Positions 36,692 through 45,892 of a DNA stretch of 64,000 bases are shown piece by piece. The stretch lies in assembly GCF_041530365.1 (NCBI RefSeq), contig NZ_CP168034.1, forward strand, positions 992,001 to 1,056,000, given 5' to 3'. The position numbers were made by a program, and so were the translations under genes. The notes under the pieces are model-generated. The model was not told the DNA's origin, did not search any database, and saw nothing but the letters and a program-made list of their open reading frames with translations. Position 1 is the stretch's first letter, and every line of letters starts with the position of its first letter. This DNA comes from Capnocytophaga sp. ARDL2 (GTDB lineage Bacteria; Bacteroidota; Bacteroidia; Flavobacteriales; Flavobacteriaceae).

Positions 36692-37162
36692 TTATTTCCA
36701 TGTTTTATATGGATGATTAGACAAATACGCATTGAAAAATCGATTGTCGAGTGTGATTTCGTTATCCACCCAATCGGGCAGGTCAAATTGTTCGTTTTCT
36801 GATTCAAGTTCTATTTCAGCAATCATCAAACCTTCGTTTGCTCCGTGAAACACATCGATTTCCCAAAGATGATTTCCAAAGGGAACTTCATAACGCGTTT
36901 TTTCGATGACGAAATCTTCGCATAACGCCAATAATTGCAGTGCTTCTTCCACTGGAATTTCTTTTTCCCATTCAAAACGAGAGGTAAGATTTTCGTTGGA
37001 TTTTCCCTTTATAGTGATAAATCCTTTATTGCCTTTTGTGCGAATTCTCACGGTGCGTTCGGGCAAAGAATTGAGATATCCTTGAGTTATTTTATAAGAT
37101 TTTGTGGCACTTGCCAAAAAATTAGTATTTTTGAGGCTAAATTTTCTTTCGATTTCTATCAT
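36692..37162 (-). CDS. CYTH-domain protein (triphosphate tunnel metalloenzyme)
   Basis: A 156-residue protein beginning MIEIERKFSLKN, the ExExK motif that defines the CYTH fold, followed by RTVRIRTKGNKGFITIKGK, FEWEKEIP, KTRYEVPFGNHLWEIDVFHG and IAEIELESENEQF. Such proteins are usually inorganic triphosphatases or related phosphohydrolases rather than adenylate cyclases. The ATG at 37162 places the motif at the N-terminus; a longer upstream frame overlaps the promoter area of the divergent gene. Confidence 0.88.
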   Translation of the reverse strand: MIEIERKFSLKNTNFLASATKSYKITQGYLNSLPERTVRIRTKGNKGFITIKGKSNENLTSRFEWEKEIPVEEALQLLALCEDFVIEKTRYEVPFGNHLWEIDVFHGANEGLMIAEIELESENEQFDLPDWVDNEITLDNRFFNAYLSNHPYKTWK

Positions 37163-37200
37163 AAAGGAGAATTTTAATGGGATAAAGTTACAGCAATTGT

Positions 37201-39249
37201 ATGAATTTGAAAAAGAATATACCTCAAAATAAAAGTTTAGACAGCATATTTCAAACGGCAATAGAAGAATCTACGAAAGTAGAACAATTGGAACAGTTGC
37301 AATTGTTCTATGAAATTGTTGATTATTTCCGTCCAGATAAACCTAAACAGATTCAGCGATTTAGCATACGCGAACTCATCGATCACTTGATTGAATTTGA
37401 TGAACATCGCAAATTTTTGTACTATTATATGTCGCAGATATTGAGCAAACGAAAGTTTAGCCGTATGATGTCTGATGTAGAAATTTTGCAAGAATCTGAC
37501 TTTTTGTACGAGGTTCAGAAGCGTTTGTGGAACAAGGTTTTGCCGTATCAGCCAGAGAAAGACTCGATGGAATATGTACTAAACCAAGTGTTTTACAAGC
37601 AAACCGACTATCTGTGGATTCAGAAAATACCGTACGAAGAAATCTATGAATTGACAGAAATTCTCAGTATTTCCAATATGTACGAACGTGAAAAATATTA
37701 TCAAGGAGTCGTTTCAGAAATATTGTTTACCGCAGGATTGCTCTCACAGCGTATGAGTGGTCGCTCGATGGAAAGCAATATTGTGAAAATGGTACCCGAA
37801 TATACACATTTGGAAAATCCGTTTTTGGGCTTGGAACGCGAATTTTTATTGATAGAAAAATTGATGCGTAATGGCGAATTGAAATATTTGGTTCACAACG
37901 ACCAGCATTTGAAACAACTACAAATTTTATTGGGACAGTGTTTTGAATTTATTAATCAAGCGTTTAACAATAAACAGAAATATGGTATCACTTTGCGTGT
38001 AAATCAAGCTTTGTTGCGTTTGAAACAACAATTGTACCGCTTTGAATTGATGCTTTCATTCTTGATTGTCAATAGCGAAGGAGACAAAATGCGCAATACC
38101 ATCAAATTGTGCTTGAAACTCATTGAGTTTAACTGTATGAAAAACGATGTGTCTTCATTGATCAAAGAAAGTATCGGGAATGTATCGTTTCAGATTACCA
38201 ATTACACCGCAAAAACAGGCGAACATTACATCACCGAAAGTGCATCGGAATACATGAAAATGTTTAAAGCTGCCTTGGGAGGTGGTTTTATCGTAGGGTT
38301 TTTGTGTGTGTTGAAAATTTTGGTGTCAAAATTGGCAAGTTCAGATTTTGGAAACGCTTTTTGGTACAGTATGAACTATTCTATGGGGTTCATACTCATT
38401 TATTTATTGGGTTATACATTGGCAACCAAACAGCCAGCTATGACGGCATCTACCATTACAAAATCTATCGAAGAAGGTTATAAAAACAAAAACAACGCAG
38501 AAGATCGCTACACCGCTTTTGCCGAATTGTTTGCAAAACTCACGCGTTCGCAATTCATTGCCTTTATCGGAAATATCATCATGGCATTTCCCGTAGCTTT
38601 GTTGATTGTATGGGGGATAGATATGGCTACGAATATCAATATTGTTGATACCAAATGGGTAACTTTGCTCAAGGATGTTGACCCAATCGAATCGCCTGCG
38701 ATATTCCACGCCTCGATAGCAGGAGTATTTTTGTTTTTGTCGGGGATTATTTCTGGAAATGTTTCCAACAAAAATTTGCACAATCAAATTGTGTATCGAA
38801 TCAAAGAACATCCGAAGTTAAAATTGATGTTTGGAAAAGAAAAAACCAACAAAATCGCTTCTTTTATTGAGAAAAAATGGCCGGGAATTGTGTCTAACTT
38901 TTGGTTTGGTGTCTTCATGGGGAGTACCTATTCTGTTGGACATTTCTTGGGATTGGATTTAGACATTCGACACATCACATTTGCCAGTGGAAACATCGCT
39001 TTAGGAGCTTATGGAGCTAATTTTGATTTGACACTTTCTACCTGGATTTGGTCTTTTATAGGACTGACCGTGATAGGATTTATGAACTTTATCGTGAGTT
39101 TTTTATTGTCAATCTATTTGGCGTTTAAATCGAGAGAATTGTCGTTGTGGGAATTGATTCCAATGTTTAGATCGGTTTGGAATTATTTCAAAACCTATCC
39201 AATGAAGTTCTTTTTTCCACCAAAATCAAAGAAAATCAAAGTAGAATAA
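37201..39249 (+). CDS. COG4389-family membrane protein (often mislabelled site-specific recombinase)
   Basis: The 682-residue protein has a long soluble helical N-terminal half (to about residue 350), then five or six hydrophobic helices, such as GGGFIVGFLCVLKILVSKL, YSMGFILIYLLGYTLA, FIGNIIMAFPVALLIVWGI and FIGLTVIGFMNFIVSFLL. The pattern ATKQPAMTASTITKSIE marks COG4389. The family is often annotated as a Gcr-like recombinase, but the many membrane helices and lack of a recombinase active site make that unlikely. Real function unknown. Confidence 0.75.
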   Translation: MNLKKNIPQNKSLDSIFQTAIEESTKVEQLEQLQLFYEIVDYFRPDKPKQIQRFSIRELIDHLIEFDEHRKFLYYYMSQILSKRKFSRMMSDVEILQESDFLYEVQKRLWNKVLPYQPEKDSMEYVLNQVFYKQTDYLWIQKIPYEEIYELTEILSISNMYEREKYYQGVVSEILFTAGLLSQRMSGRSMESNIVKMVPEYTHLENPFLGLEREFLLIEKLMRNGELKYLVHNDQHLKQLQILLGQCFEFINQAFNNKQKYGITLRVNQALLRLKQQLYRFELMLSFLIVNSEGDKMRNTIKLCLKLIEFNCMKNDVSSLIKESIGNVSFQITNYTAKTGEHYITESASEYMKMFKAALGGGFIVGFLCVLKILVSKLASSDFGNAFWYSMNYSMGFILIYLLGYTLATKQPAMTASTITKSIEEGYKNKNNAEDRYTAFAELFAKLTRSQFIAFIGNIIMAFPVALLIVWGIDMATNINIVDTKWVTLLKDVDPIESPAIFHASIAGVFLFLSGIISGNVSNKNLHNQIVYRIKEHPKLKLMFGKEKTNKIASFIEKKWPGIVSNFWFGVFMGSTYSVGHFLGLDLDIRHITFASGNIALGAYGANFDLTLSTWIWSFIGLTVIGFMNFIVSFLLSIYLAFKSRELSLWELIPMFRSVWNYFKTYPMKFFFPPKSKKIKVE

Positions 39250-39260
39250 TCCATTTTTCC

Positions 39261-40352
39261 ATGCGAAAAATCATTCATATAGACATGGACGCCTTTTATG
39301 CTTCTGTAGAGCAACTCGATTTTCCAGAGTTGAGAGGAAAGCCTATTGCGGTAGGAGGAGGAGAGGAGAGAGGAGTGGTTTCGGCGGCAAGTTACGAAGC
39401 TCGAAAGTATGGTGTACACAGTGCATTGAGCGGTAAAATTGCCAAAAAACGTTGTCCTGAATTGATTTTTCAACCTTTGAGATTTGAACGTTATACGGCA
39501 ATATCGCGACAGATTCGACAAATTTTTTACAAATATACCGATTGGGTTGAACCCCTTTCTTTGGACGAAGCTTATCTCGATGTTACGGAAAATAAAATAA
39601 ATATTTCCAGTGCATCCAAAATCGCTCGATTGATACGTGAGGAAATTTTTGCTACTACCCAATTGACGGCATCAGCTGGGATTTCTGTCAATAAATTTTT
39701 GGCAAAAATAGCCAGTGATTACAACAAACCCAATGGACAAAAAACGATTTTGCCCGAAGAAATTGATGAATTTTTAGCTCAACTCGACGTGCGAAAAATG
39801 TATGGAATAGGGAAGAAAACCACGCAAAAAATGTATCAATTGGGAATTTTTACTGGAGCTGATTTACGCACAAAATCTCTTGACTTTCTTTCAAAACATT
39901 TTGGAAATATGGGATTGCATTTTTATCAAATAGCTCGAGGGATTCACAATAGTCCTGTAAGAAATGTACACATTCCCAAATCGATTGGAGCAGAACGAAC
40001 CTTTGCAGTCAATCTTAGTTCGGTGTTGCATTTAGAAGAAAAATTAGAACACATTGCGAATGAACTCACGCTGCGATTACATAAAAAAAATGTAAAAGGA
40101 AAAACACTGACTTTAAAAATTAAATACAGTGATTTTACCTTACAAACTCGAAGTAAAACATTTGCTTATTATATAGACGATGCTAAAATCATTTTAAAAG
40201 AAGCCATTTCTTTGTTGGATCAGGAAAAATTAAAAGACTCTGTCCGATTGATTGGCATTCAGATTTCAAATCTCAATACATCGTCAAATAAAGAGAAACC
40301 TAAATATATTCAGCTCAAATTAGAGTTTGAAAATTCCAATTATTTTTACTAA
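39261..40352 (+). CDS. dinB: DNA polymerase IV (DinB)
   Basis: DinB is a Y-family polymerase for synthesis across damaged bases. The 363-residue protein has IHIDMDAFYASVEQ at the start (metal-binding Asp), VVSAASYEARKYGV, PLSLDEAYLDVT (catalytic Asp-Glu) and SAGISVNKFLAKIASDY; the little-finger domain follows (GAERTFAVNL). Length is normal. The ATG at 39261 is preferred; an upstream open frame overlaps the preceding gene. Confidence 0.94.
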   Translation: MRKIIHIDMDAFYASVEQLDFPELRGKPIAVGGGEERGVVSAASYEARKYGVHSALSGKIAKKRCPELIFQPLRFERYTAISRQIRQIFYKYTDWVEPLSLDEAYLDVTENKINISSASKIARLIREEIFATTQLTASAGISVNKFLAKIASDYNKPNGQKTILPEEIDEFLAQLDVRKMYGIGKKTTQKMYQLGIFTGADLRTKSLDFLSKHFGNMGLHFYQIARGIHNSPVRNVHIPKSIGAERTFAVNLSSVLHLEEKLEHIANELTLRLHKKNVKGKTLTLKIKYSDFTLQTRSKTFAYYIDDAKIILKEAISLLDQEKLKDSVRLIGIQISNLNTSSNKEKPKYIQLKLEFENSNYFY

Positions 40353-40362
40353 ATTATAATCG

Positions 40363-40370
40363 TATTTTTG
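40363..40370 (+). promoter_or_regulatory. -7 element of trmD
   Basis: TATTTTTG, 16 bases before the trmD ATG. Confidence 0.45.
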
Positions 40371-40386
40371 CAACAAAACATTCAAT

Positions 40387-41064
40387 ATGCGTATAGATAT
40401 CATCACCGTTTTACCCGAATTAATCAAAAGTCCGTTTGAGGCTTCGATTTTGAAAAGAGCCATTGCCAAAGGTTTGGTCGAAGTGCATTTTCACAATTTA
40501 CGAGACTATAGTACCAACAAACACAAAAATGTAGATGACTATCAATTCGGTGGAGGAGCTGGTATGGTGATGAGTATCGAACCAATCGATAGATGTATTT
40601 CACAATTGAAAAGCGAACGCCATTATGATGAGGTCATTTATATGACCCCAGACGGTGAGACTCTTAATCAGTCTATGGCAAACGGATTGTCACTTTTGGG
40701 GAATATCATCATACTTTGCGGACATTACAAAGGAGTCGATCAGCGAGTACGCGACCATTTTATCACCAGAGAAATTTCGATAGGAGATTATGTGCTTTCG
40801 GGAGGAGAATTGGGAGCAGCAGTACTTTGTGATGCCATCATTCGATTGATTCCTGGAGTGCTTTCCAATGAGACTTCGGCATTGACCGATAGTTTTCAGG
40901 ACAATTTGTTGGCACCGCCGATTTACACAAGACCAGCCGAATACAAAGGTTGGAAAGTACCTGATATTTTGTTGAGTGGCAATTTTCCTGAAATCGAAAA
41001 ATGGCGTGAAGATATGGCATATCAGCATACCAAAAACAGAAGACCTGATTTATTGGAAGAATAA
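40387..41064 (+). CDS. trmD: tRNA (guanine(37)-N1)-methyltransferase TrmD
   Basis: TrmD methylates G37 of tRNA with SAM and prevents frameshifting. The 225-residue protein shows [26 protein letters not shown], the SAM-binding knot loops [16 protein letters not shown] and [13 protein letters not shown], and [16 protein letters not shown]. It is followed 18 bases later by a small DUF4258-like gene, a usual flavobacterial arrangement. Confidence 0.95.
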   Translation: MRIDIITVLPELIKSPFEASILKRAIAKGLVEVHFHNLRDYSTNKHKNVDDYQFGGGAGMVMSIEPIDRCISQLKSERHYDEVIYMTPDGETLNQSMANGLSLLGNIIILCGHYKGVDQRVRDHFITREISIGDYVLSGGELGAAVLCDAIIRLIPGVLSNETSALTDSFQDNLLAPPIYTRPAEYKGWKVPDILLSGNFPEIEKWREDMAYQHTKNRRPDLLEE

Positions 41065-41082
41065 TATAAATAAAACAAACAC

Positions 41083-41460
41083 ATGAAATTTTCACAACGA
41101 TTAGCCTACTACCTATTAGGACTGTTGATTGGTAGTTTTGCAGTATATTACTTTTTAGACGCAAAAGATACCAAATTTTGTTATTTACCCAATTGTCGCG
41201 TTTTGAAGGATTTGCGTTCAAAACCCTATATTGTGAGCGATAAAGCACACTACGAATTTAGTCAACTTTCTAAAGAAGAAATCAATACATTCCTCACCTT
41301 GGGAGATATAGATTTTAAAAACAGCAACATTCCTTACGAAGGTGGAAAACTCTATATCATCGAAGGTAAAAATGCTAAATTAGAACCTATGACTTTCAAA
41401 GTAATCAATCATACAGACAAAGTGATTTTTGATGAAATTATTGTAGAAAGGGGAGAGTGA
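41083..41460 (+). CDS. DUF4258-like membrane-anchored protein
   Basis: A 125-residue protein with a hydrophobic N-terminal helix (LAYYLLGLLIGSFAVYYFL) and a small soluble domain (FCYLPNCRVLKDLRSKPYI; LSKEEINTFLTLGDIDF). Proteins of this kind follow trmD in many flavobacteria. No catalytic motif is clear, and function is unknown; conservation next to trmD suggests coexpression only. Confidence 0.65.
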   Translation: MKFSQRLAYYLLGLLIGSFAVYYFLDAKDTKFCYLPNCRVLKDLRSKPYIVSDKAHYEFSQLSKEEINTFLTLGDIDFKNSNIPYEGGKLYIIEGKNAKLEPMTFKVINHTDKVIFDEIIVERGE

Positions 41461-41595
41461 TTGTTTTAATTGAGTTTCACTTTTTAGTCGTCACATTCTA
41501 TGTTTTTTTCAAGTGGAGCGTCTCTGCTAACTATAAATTCTTTGATTCTCTTTTGTAAAAAATCTTTTTGACGATGTGGTTAATTTAGAAAAATT

Positions 41596-42984
41596 ATGAT
41601 ATTACAAGATACTATAGTAGCACTGGCAACACCTTCGGGGGCTGGTGCTGTTGCCATTATACGCGTTTCGGGACCAGAGGCTGTTGAGCAAGTAGCCACT
41701 GTGTTTCATTCTGTTAAAAACAAAGACTTACGCAAACAGAAAACGCATACCCTACATTTGGGATACATCAAAGACGGCGAAAAAATCATCGATCAGGTGT
41801 TGGTCTCGCTTTTCAAAGGAACCAATTCCTATACTGGCGAACCTACCGTAGAGATTTCGTGCCACGGTTCGGTGTTTATCCAACAGCAAATTATTCAGTT
41901 GTTGCTTCGCAATGGCGTGCGAATGGCTACTGCCGGTGAATTTACCATGCGTTCGTTTCTCAACGGAAAAATGGACTTGTCGCAAGCCGAAGCTGTTGCC
42001 GATTTGATTGCTTCAGACAACGAAGCCTCACATCAATTGGCAATGCAACAAATGCGTGGCGGATTTAGCAACGAGATTGCCAACTTACGCGAACAATTGC
42101 TCAATTTTGCCTCACTCATCGAACTGGAATTGGACTTTTCGGAAGAAGATGTGGAATTTGCCGACCGTACGGAATTTAGAAAATTATTAGAACGTATACA
42201 GTTTGTAATCAAGCGATTGATTGATTCGTTTGCAGTTGGAAATGTGATTAAAAACGGAATTCCTGTAGCCATTGTGGGCGAACCCAATGTAGGGAAATCG
42301 ACCTTGCTCAATGCATTACTTAACGAGGAAAGAGCCATCGTATCAGATATTGCTGGAACCACTCGAGATACCATCGAAGACGAATTAGTCATCAACGGTA
42401 TAGGCTTCCGATTTATCGATACAGCTGGAATTAGAGAAACCAAAGATGTAGTCGAAAACATTGGAATTCAGAAGACTTTTGAAAAAATTGACCAAGCACA
42501 AGTGGTGTTATATTTGTTAGAAAGTTCCAAGTTTCAAGTTTCAAGTTCTCAGTATATTGAAGAAATTGAAAGGGTTAAAAATCAATACCCACAAAAATCA
42601 TTATTGGTGATTATTAACAAAGCAGATTTATTGGATGCTTCACAAATTGAAGATCTCAAGAAACAGATAGATAATTTACTATTCATTTCGGCTAAAGAAA
42701 AAATTGGTGTAGAAACTCTAAAAGAGCAATTGCTCAATTTGGTAAATACCGGAGCTCTTCGCAACAACGAAACCATCGTAACCAATACCCGTCATTACGA
42801 TTCGCTAATTAAAGCCTTGGAAGAAATCCAAAAAGTACAGTACGGACTCGACACCCACCTTTCAGCCGATTTGATGGCGATAGACATTCGTCAAGCCTTG
42901 TACCATTTCGGTGAGATTACAGGACAAGTGTCTAACGATGAGCTACTCGGAAATATATTCTCGAAGTTTTGTATAGGAAAATAG
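41596..42984 (+). CDS. mnmE: tRNA modification GTPase MnmE
   Basis: MnmE with MnmG installs the carboxymethylaminomethyl group on U34 of some tRNAs. The 462-residue protein has the N-terminal formyl-folate domain (DTIVALATPSGAGAVAIIRV), the helical domain, the G domain with GEPNVGKSTLLNALL, DIAGTTRDTIED, DTAGIR and NKAD, and the diagnostic C-terminus FCIGK with the essential cysteine. No defect is seen. Confidence 0.96.
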   Translation: MILQDTIVALATPSGAGAVAIIRVSGPEAVEQVATVFHSVKNKDLRKQKTHTLHLGYIKDGEKIIDQVLVSLFKGTNSYTGEPTVEISCHGSVFIQQQIIQLLLRNGVRMATAGEFTMRSFLNGKMDLSQAEAVADLIASDNEASHQLAMQQMRGGFSNEIANLREQLLNFASLIELELDFSEEDVEFADRTEFRKLLERIQFVIKRLIDSFAVGNVIKNGIPVAIVGEPNVGKSTLLNALLNEERAIVSDIAGTTRDTIEDELVINGIGFRFIDTAGIRETKDVVENIGIQKTFEKIDQAQVVLYLLESSKFQVSSSQYIEEIERVKNQYPQKSLLVIINKADLLDASQIEDLKKQIDNLLFISAKEKIGVETLKEQLLNLVNTGALRNNETIVTNTRHYDSLIKALEEIQKVQYGLDTHLSADLMAIDIRQALYHFGEITGQVSNDELLGNIFSKFCIGK

Positions 42985-43186
42985 GTTTTAATTGAGAATT
43001 ATGACACGAGGACTTCTCCGACTGAGAGAAGTTAATTGATAATTGACCTCGTATTTGGTGGAGCAAGGAATTAAGGAATAAAAATGTAAGAGGCTTTCCG
43101 AAACTTTCGGACTTATTCCGCTAATGATTTATCTGGAAATAGGCTTGTATTTGAGGAATATACGGAAAAAGAAAGAATTAAATTGT

Positions 43187-43297
43187 AAAACTAAAATCAT
43201 AAAAAAGCACAATCAAAAAACAACATCGTAACCCACGGATGAATTTAAAAACATACAACGAAAAACGCCCCAATTAAGGAGCGTTTTTGAGGGATAT
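43187..43297 (+). repeat. Scar A: fused fragments of marR 3' end, 50157-gene 5' end and terminator
   Basis: AAAACTAAAATCATAAAAAA (43187-43206) equals the marR end at 46324-46343. GCACAATCAAAAAACAACAT and the next bases to 43238 match the start of the 50157 gene. The text TTTAAAAACATACA and the hairpin at 43261-43288 then match scar B. Together with 46324-46440 it forms a pair of roughly 110-bp direct repeats flanking 3 kb of accessory genes. Confidence 0.7.
43261..43288 (+). terminator. GCG-type hairpin terminator in scar A
   Basis: AAAAACGCCCC, AATT, AAGGAGCGTTTTT: stem with one mismatch and a T-tract. Its reverse complement differs from the scar B hairpin (46406-46434) by one base in the core. 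Confidence 0.65.
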
Positions 43298-43301
43298 ATA
43301 C

Positions 43302-43332
43302 TTGACGCAAAGATACAAAGTTTTTACCTTTG
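43302..43332 (+). promoter_or_regulatory. Sigma-A promoter of the first Crp/Fnr regulator gene
   Basis: TTG (43302-43304), 20-base spacer, TACCTTTG (43325-43332), 29 bases before the ATG at 43362. Confidence 0.55.
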
Positions 43333-43361
43333 TTAAAATTTTTAGATATTCTCAGTCCATT

Positions 43362-43988
43362 ATGTACGAAAAACAAAATTATATACAACAATTTTTTAAA
43401 AAAGTACAATCCTACTACCCAATCTGCAATGAAACCTTCGATTTGTTGCTGAAAATCATTCATTTTGAAGAAATTAAATCTGGAGAATTGCTTTTACCTT
43501 TTGGCAAAATAGCCAAATACAAATATTTCATTTGTCAAGGGGCGGTAATCGCTTATTTTATAGATGGAAAAGGAAGTTTATACAACAAAAATATATTCCT
43601 TGAAAATGATTTTGCTGGGTCTTTAGTCTCATCAATATTACAAAAACCTTCTCAGTTTGAACTTCAAGCCGTTGAAGATTCGGTAATTATTTGCATTGAC
43701 TATCAAAAATATAGGAAGTTAATAGATGAAAACTCAGATTTTAAAAATTTCTACATTGCTTATCTGGAAAAAAATTGGGTAATTGATAAGGAAAAACGAG
43801 AAATCGCTATTGTAATGCAGGAAGCCTCTGAAAGATACCTAAAATTATTAGAACAACATCTAAATATAGAAAACCATATTTCACTGAAAAACATAGCATT
43901 ACATTTAGGAATCACTCCGACACAATTGAGTCGCATTCGTAAAGAATTAAAAAATTCTCTGCCAATCAACATATGTAAAGAGTTGTAA
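43362..43988 (+). CDS. Crp/Fnr-family transcriptional regulator
   Basis: A 208-residue protein with a cyclic-nucleotide-binding-like beta-roll (KSGELLLPFGKIAKYKYFICQG) and a C-terminal winged helix-turn-helix (ISLKNIALHLGITPTQLSRIR). It is one of three Crp/Fnr genes in this accessory region. The ATG at 43362 gives the usual N-terminus and follows the promoter. It precedes a YdcZ-type transporter and an acetyltransferase, which it may control; effector unknown. Confidence 0.85.
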   Translation: MYEKQNYIQQFFKKVQSYYPICNETFDLLLKIIHFEEIKSGELLLPFGKIAKYKYFICQGAVIAYFIDGKGSLYNKNIFLENDFAGSLVSSILQKPSQFELQAVEDSVIICIDYQKYRKLIDENSDFKNFYIAYLEKNWVIDKEKREIAIVMQEASERYLKLLEQHLNIENHISLKNIALHLGITPTQLSRIRKELKNSLPINICKEL

Positions 43989-44009
43989 TTTCAAAATGCT
44001 CTAATTTTG
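43983..44009 (+). promoter_or_regulatory. Possible promoter of the YdcZ gene, near-leaderless
   Basis: TTG (43983-43985), 16-base spacer, TAATTTTG (44002-44009). The ATG at 44014 is only 4 bases after the element, so a transcript from here would be leaderless. Confidence 0.4.
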
Positions 44010-44013
44010 CCGT

Positions 44014-44466
44014 ATGAATACAAAATTACTATTTATACTGGCTTTTATGGGGGGTGTTTGCTTAGCAATTCAAGCGGCATTTAATTCTCAACTGACGGTT
44101 CTGCTCAAAAAACCGATTTTTACTACTTTCATTTCTGCAATAAGTTCGGTAATATTTTCGTTACTATTTGTTTTACTGCTGTTTACAAAAGACCTTCCCA
44201 ACAAAGAAAGTTTTAGGGAAATTCCTTGGTATTTGTGGTTGGCAGGTGGATTTTTCAGCATTGCAGGACTGATGCTTTACTTTATTACGATTCCTAAAAT
44301 AGGCATTACCAAAGTTATCGTATTGGGACTTTGTGGACAATTGGTTTTCTCGGTTATCGCAGGGCATTTTGGTTGGCTCAATCTACCTGCTGACCCCATT
44401 ACCTTGAAAAAAAGTATAGGCGTGGTGGTAATGATTGTAGGAATTCTTTTAATTTACTCGAAATGA
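44014..44466 (+). CDS. YdcZ/DUF606-type DMT-family membrane protein
   Basis: A 150-residue protein with five predicted helices (LLFILAFMGGVCLAIQAAFN, FISAISSVIFSLLFVLLLF, LWLAGGFFSIAGLMLYFI, VIVLGLCGQLVFSVIAG and SIGVVVMIVGILLIY). The GGVCLAIQAAFNSQL start is the DUF606/YdcZ pattern, a drug/metabolite transporter half-protein. It overlaps the GNAT gene by 4 bases, so the two are coupled. Substrate unknown. Confidence 0.8.
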   Translation: MNTKLLFILAFMGGVCLAIQAAFNSQLTVLLKKPIFTTFISAISSVIFSLLFVLLLFTKDLPNKESFREIPWYLWLAGGFFSIAGLMLYFITIPKIGITKVIVLGLCGQLVFSVIAGHFGWLNLPADPITLKKSIGVVVMIVGILLIYSK

Positions 44467-45263
44467 AAAAAATACTTCAAAACACTCAGAATCTCTTTTC
44501 TCTTTGGAAAACTATGAGTGATTGTGCAGGAGAATACCATCAATTTGATACAATTTCGGTGGCGAAAGTTGCGAATTCAGAATATCCTAACAGAATTTGG
44601 CTGAACCAATATCCAAATATATTGACAAATGAAATTCTTAAAGAAATTCAATCTACTTCCTTTCAAAGTATTGAACCTTTGACATTTAGCTACTTTGCAA
44701 ACGATGGTTTCCAAAACGAAGATGAAAAACTACAATCATTCGGATTTGTGAAAAAATCAGAACAATACGGAATGTCATTGGCTTTAACCGAAAAAATACT
44801 GGCAAACAATAAATTACAATTAAAAAAGATAGAAATAAAAGAACAATCGGAAATTTGGTCAGATGTATTTAGCAAATGTTTTGGTTATCATATTTCCGCT
44901 GAAAGTGTCTATAAATCAAAATCAGAAATTGAATTTTATTTGCTTTATTATCAAGAAAATACAATTGGAACTTTAGTTCTTCATCAAACCGAAAATATAA
45001 TGGGCGTTCATTCGTTGGGGGTACTTCCTGAGTTTAGAAAATTAGGTTTTGCTGAAGAAATTATGTGTCAAATCATTAATCAATCTATTGAAAATCAGTC
45101 TAAAATAATAACTTTACAATCTTCCCCAATGGGCAGAAATCTTTACCTAAAATTAGGTTTTGAAGAGGATTTTTTGATGATGAATTACGCTCTTACTAAT
45201 ATCTTAAAATCAAAAAATCACACAATCAAAGAACAACATCGTAACCCACGGATTAAGTGGTAA
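44463..45263 (+). CDS. GNAT-family N-acetyltransferase with a C-terminus supplied by a repeat scar
   Basis: A 266-residue protein. The acetyl-CoA site is seen in MGVHSLGVLPEFRKLGFAEE with LQSSPMGRNLYLKLGF after it, a standard GNAT core. The first 130 residues are less conserved. The last residues, HTIKEQHRNPRIKW, are encoded by bases 45217-45263, which match the start of the 50157 gene in another frame, so the natural C-terminus has probably been replaced. Substrate unknown. Confidence 0.78.
   Translation: MKKILQNTQNLFSLWKTMSDCAGEYHQFDTISVAKVANSEYPNRIWLNQYPNILTNEILKEIQSTSFQSIEPLTFSYFANDGFQNEDEKLQSFGFVKKSEQYGMSLALTEKILANNKLQLKKIEIKEQSEIWSDVFSKCFGYHISAESVYKSKSEIEFYLLYYQENTIGTLVLHQTENIMGVHSLGVLPEFRKLGFAEEIMCQIINQSIENQSKIITLQSSPMGRNLYLKLGFEEDFLMMNYALTNILKSKNHTIKEQHRNPRIKW
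45204..45263 (+). repeat. Scar D: 5' fragment of the 50157 gene inside the GNAT 3' end
   Basis: TTAAAATCAAAAAATCA and then CACAATCAAAGAACAACATC, followed by GTAACCCACGGATTAAGTGG. It matches the first 45 bases of the intact gene at 50157 with about three changes. It is the best-preserved of the three scars. Confidence 0.75.
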
Positions 45264-45424
45264 ATTTTTAGTTTTGAAAATCAAATAATTATCATCAATT
45301 TCTTCTGCTTTTAATAGTTTTGACCATAAATTTAATTTTAAATCTAAGATAATGGCATCAGTTTTATTGACTTCTTAAAGAAAAATATCATTATAAGTAT
45401 ACTTATTATATACACATTTATTAT

Positions 45425-45432
45425 TATCTTTG
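45425..45432 (+). promoter_or_regulatory. -7 element of the SRPBCC-marR operon
   Basis: TATCTTTG, 25 bases before the ATG at 45458. Confidence 0.45.
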
Positions 45433-45457
45433 TCCCGAATTTTAACTAACATAAATT

Positions 45458-45877
45458 ATGTGGACAAAATCGTATTCGGTAGTTACCCAAGAAATTACAA
45501 AAGAGCAAATCTGGCAATTGTTTACAGATATTGATAATTGGAATCGCTGGAAGACTTCCATAGAATACTCAAAATTATTGGGCGAATTGAAAGTGGGGAG
45601 TTTCTTCATCCTAAAACCTAAAAAAGCTCCCAAAGTGAAAATGGAAATTGTGGAATTAGAACCCTTTAGGAAATTCACGGACTTAACCCGATTTCCTCTG
45701 GCAAAAATGTACGGGGAACATTTGTACGAAGAAACTCCCGATGGACTAAAAATCACCATAACAATGAGCGTAAAAGGATTGTTATCAAGACTTTGGATAA
45801 AACTTGTAGCCAATGATATTGTAAAAAATCTTCCAAAAGATATTGAAAATCAAATCAAACACGCTAAACAATTATAA
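45458..45877 (+). CDS. SRPBCC-family protein
   Basis: A 139-residue START-like protein: EITKEQIWQLFTDIDNWNRW is the classic N-terminal strand-helix, followed by VGSFFILKPKKAPKVKMEI and a long C-terminal helix. These proteins bind hydrophobic ligands in a deep cavity. It is followed 15 bases later by a MarR regulator; the pair could sense and handle a small compound. No enzyme motif is evident. Confidence 0.78.
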   Translation: MWTKSYSVVTQEITKEQIWQLFTDIDNWNRWKTSIEYSKLLGELKVGSFFILKPKKAPKVKMEIVELEPFRKFTDLTRFPLAKMYGEHLYEETPDGLKITITMSVKGLLSRLWIKLVANDIVKNLPKDIENQIKHAKQL

Positions 45878-45892
45878 CCTTGTAGTCAGAAA

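Larger units (their letters stand above)
42985..43361. other. Non-coding interval holding scar A and a terminator
   Basis: No gene. 42985-43186 shows no clear structure. 43187-43297 is a scar that combines a short match to the marR gene 3' end (CTAAAATCATAA), a truncated 5' end of the 50157 gene, and a hairpin (see repeat entries). The promoter of the next regulator occupies 43302-43332. Confidence 0.6.

Noticed and set aside
36692..37162. Adenylate cyclase
   Set aside because: The CYTH fold includes class IV cyclases, but the short single-domain form with this ExExK motif is more typical of triphosphatases.
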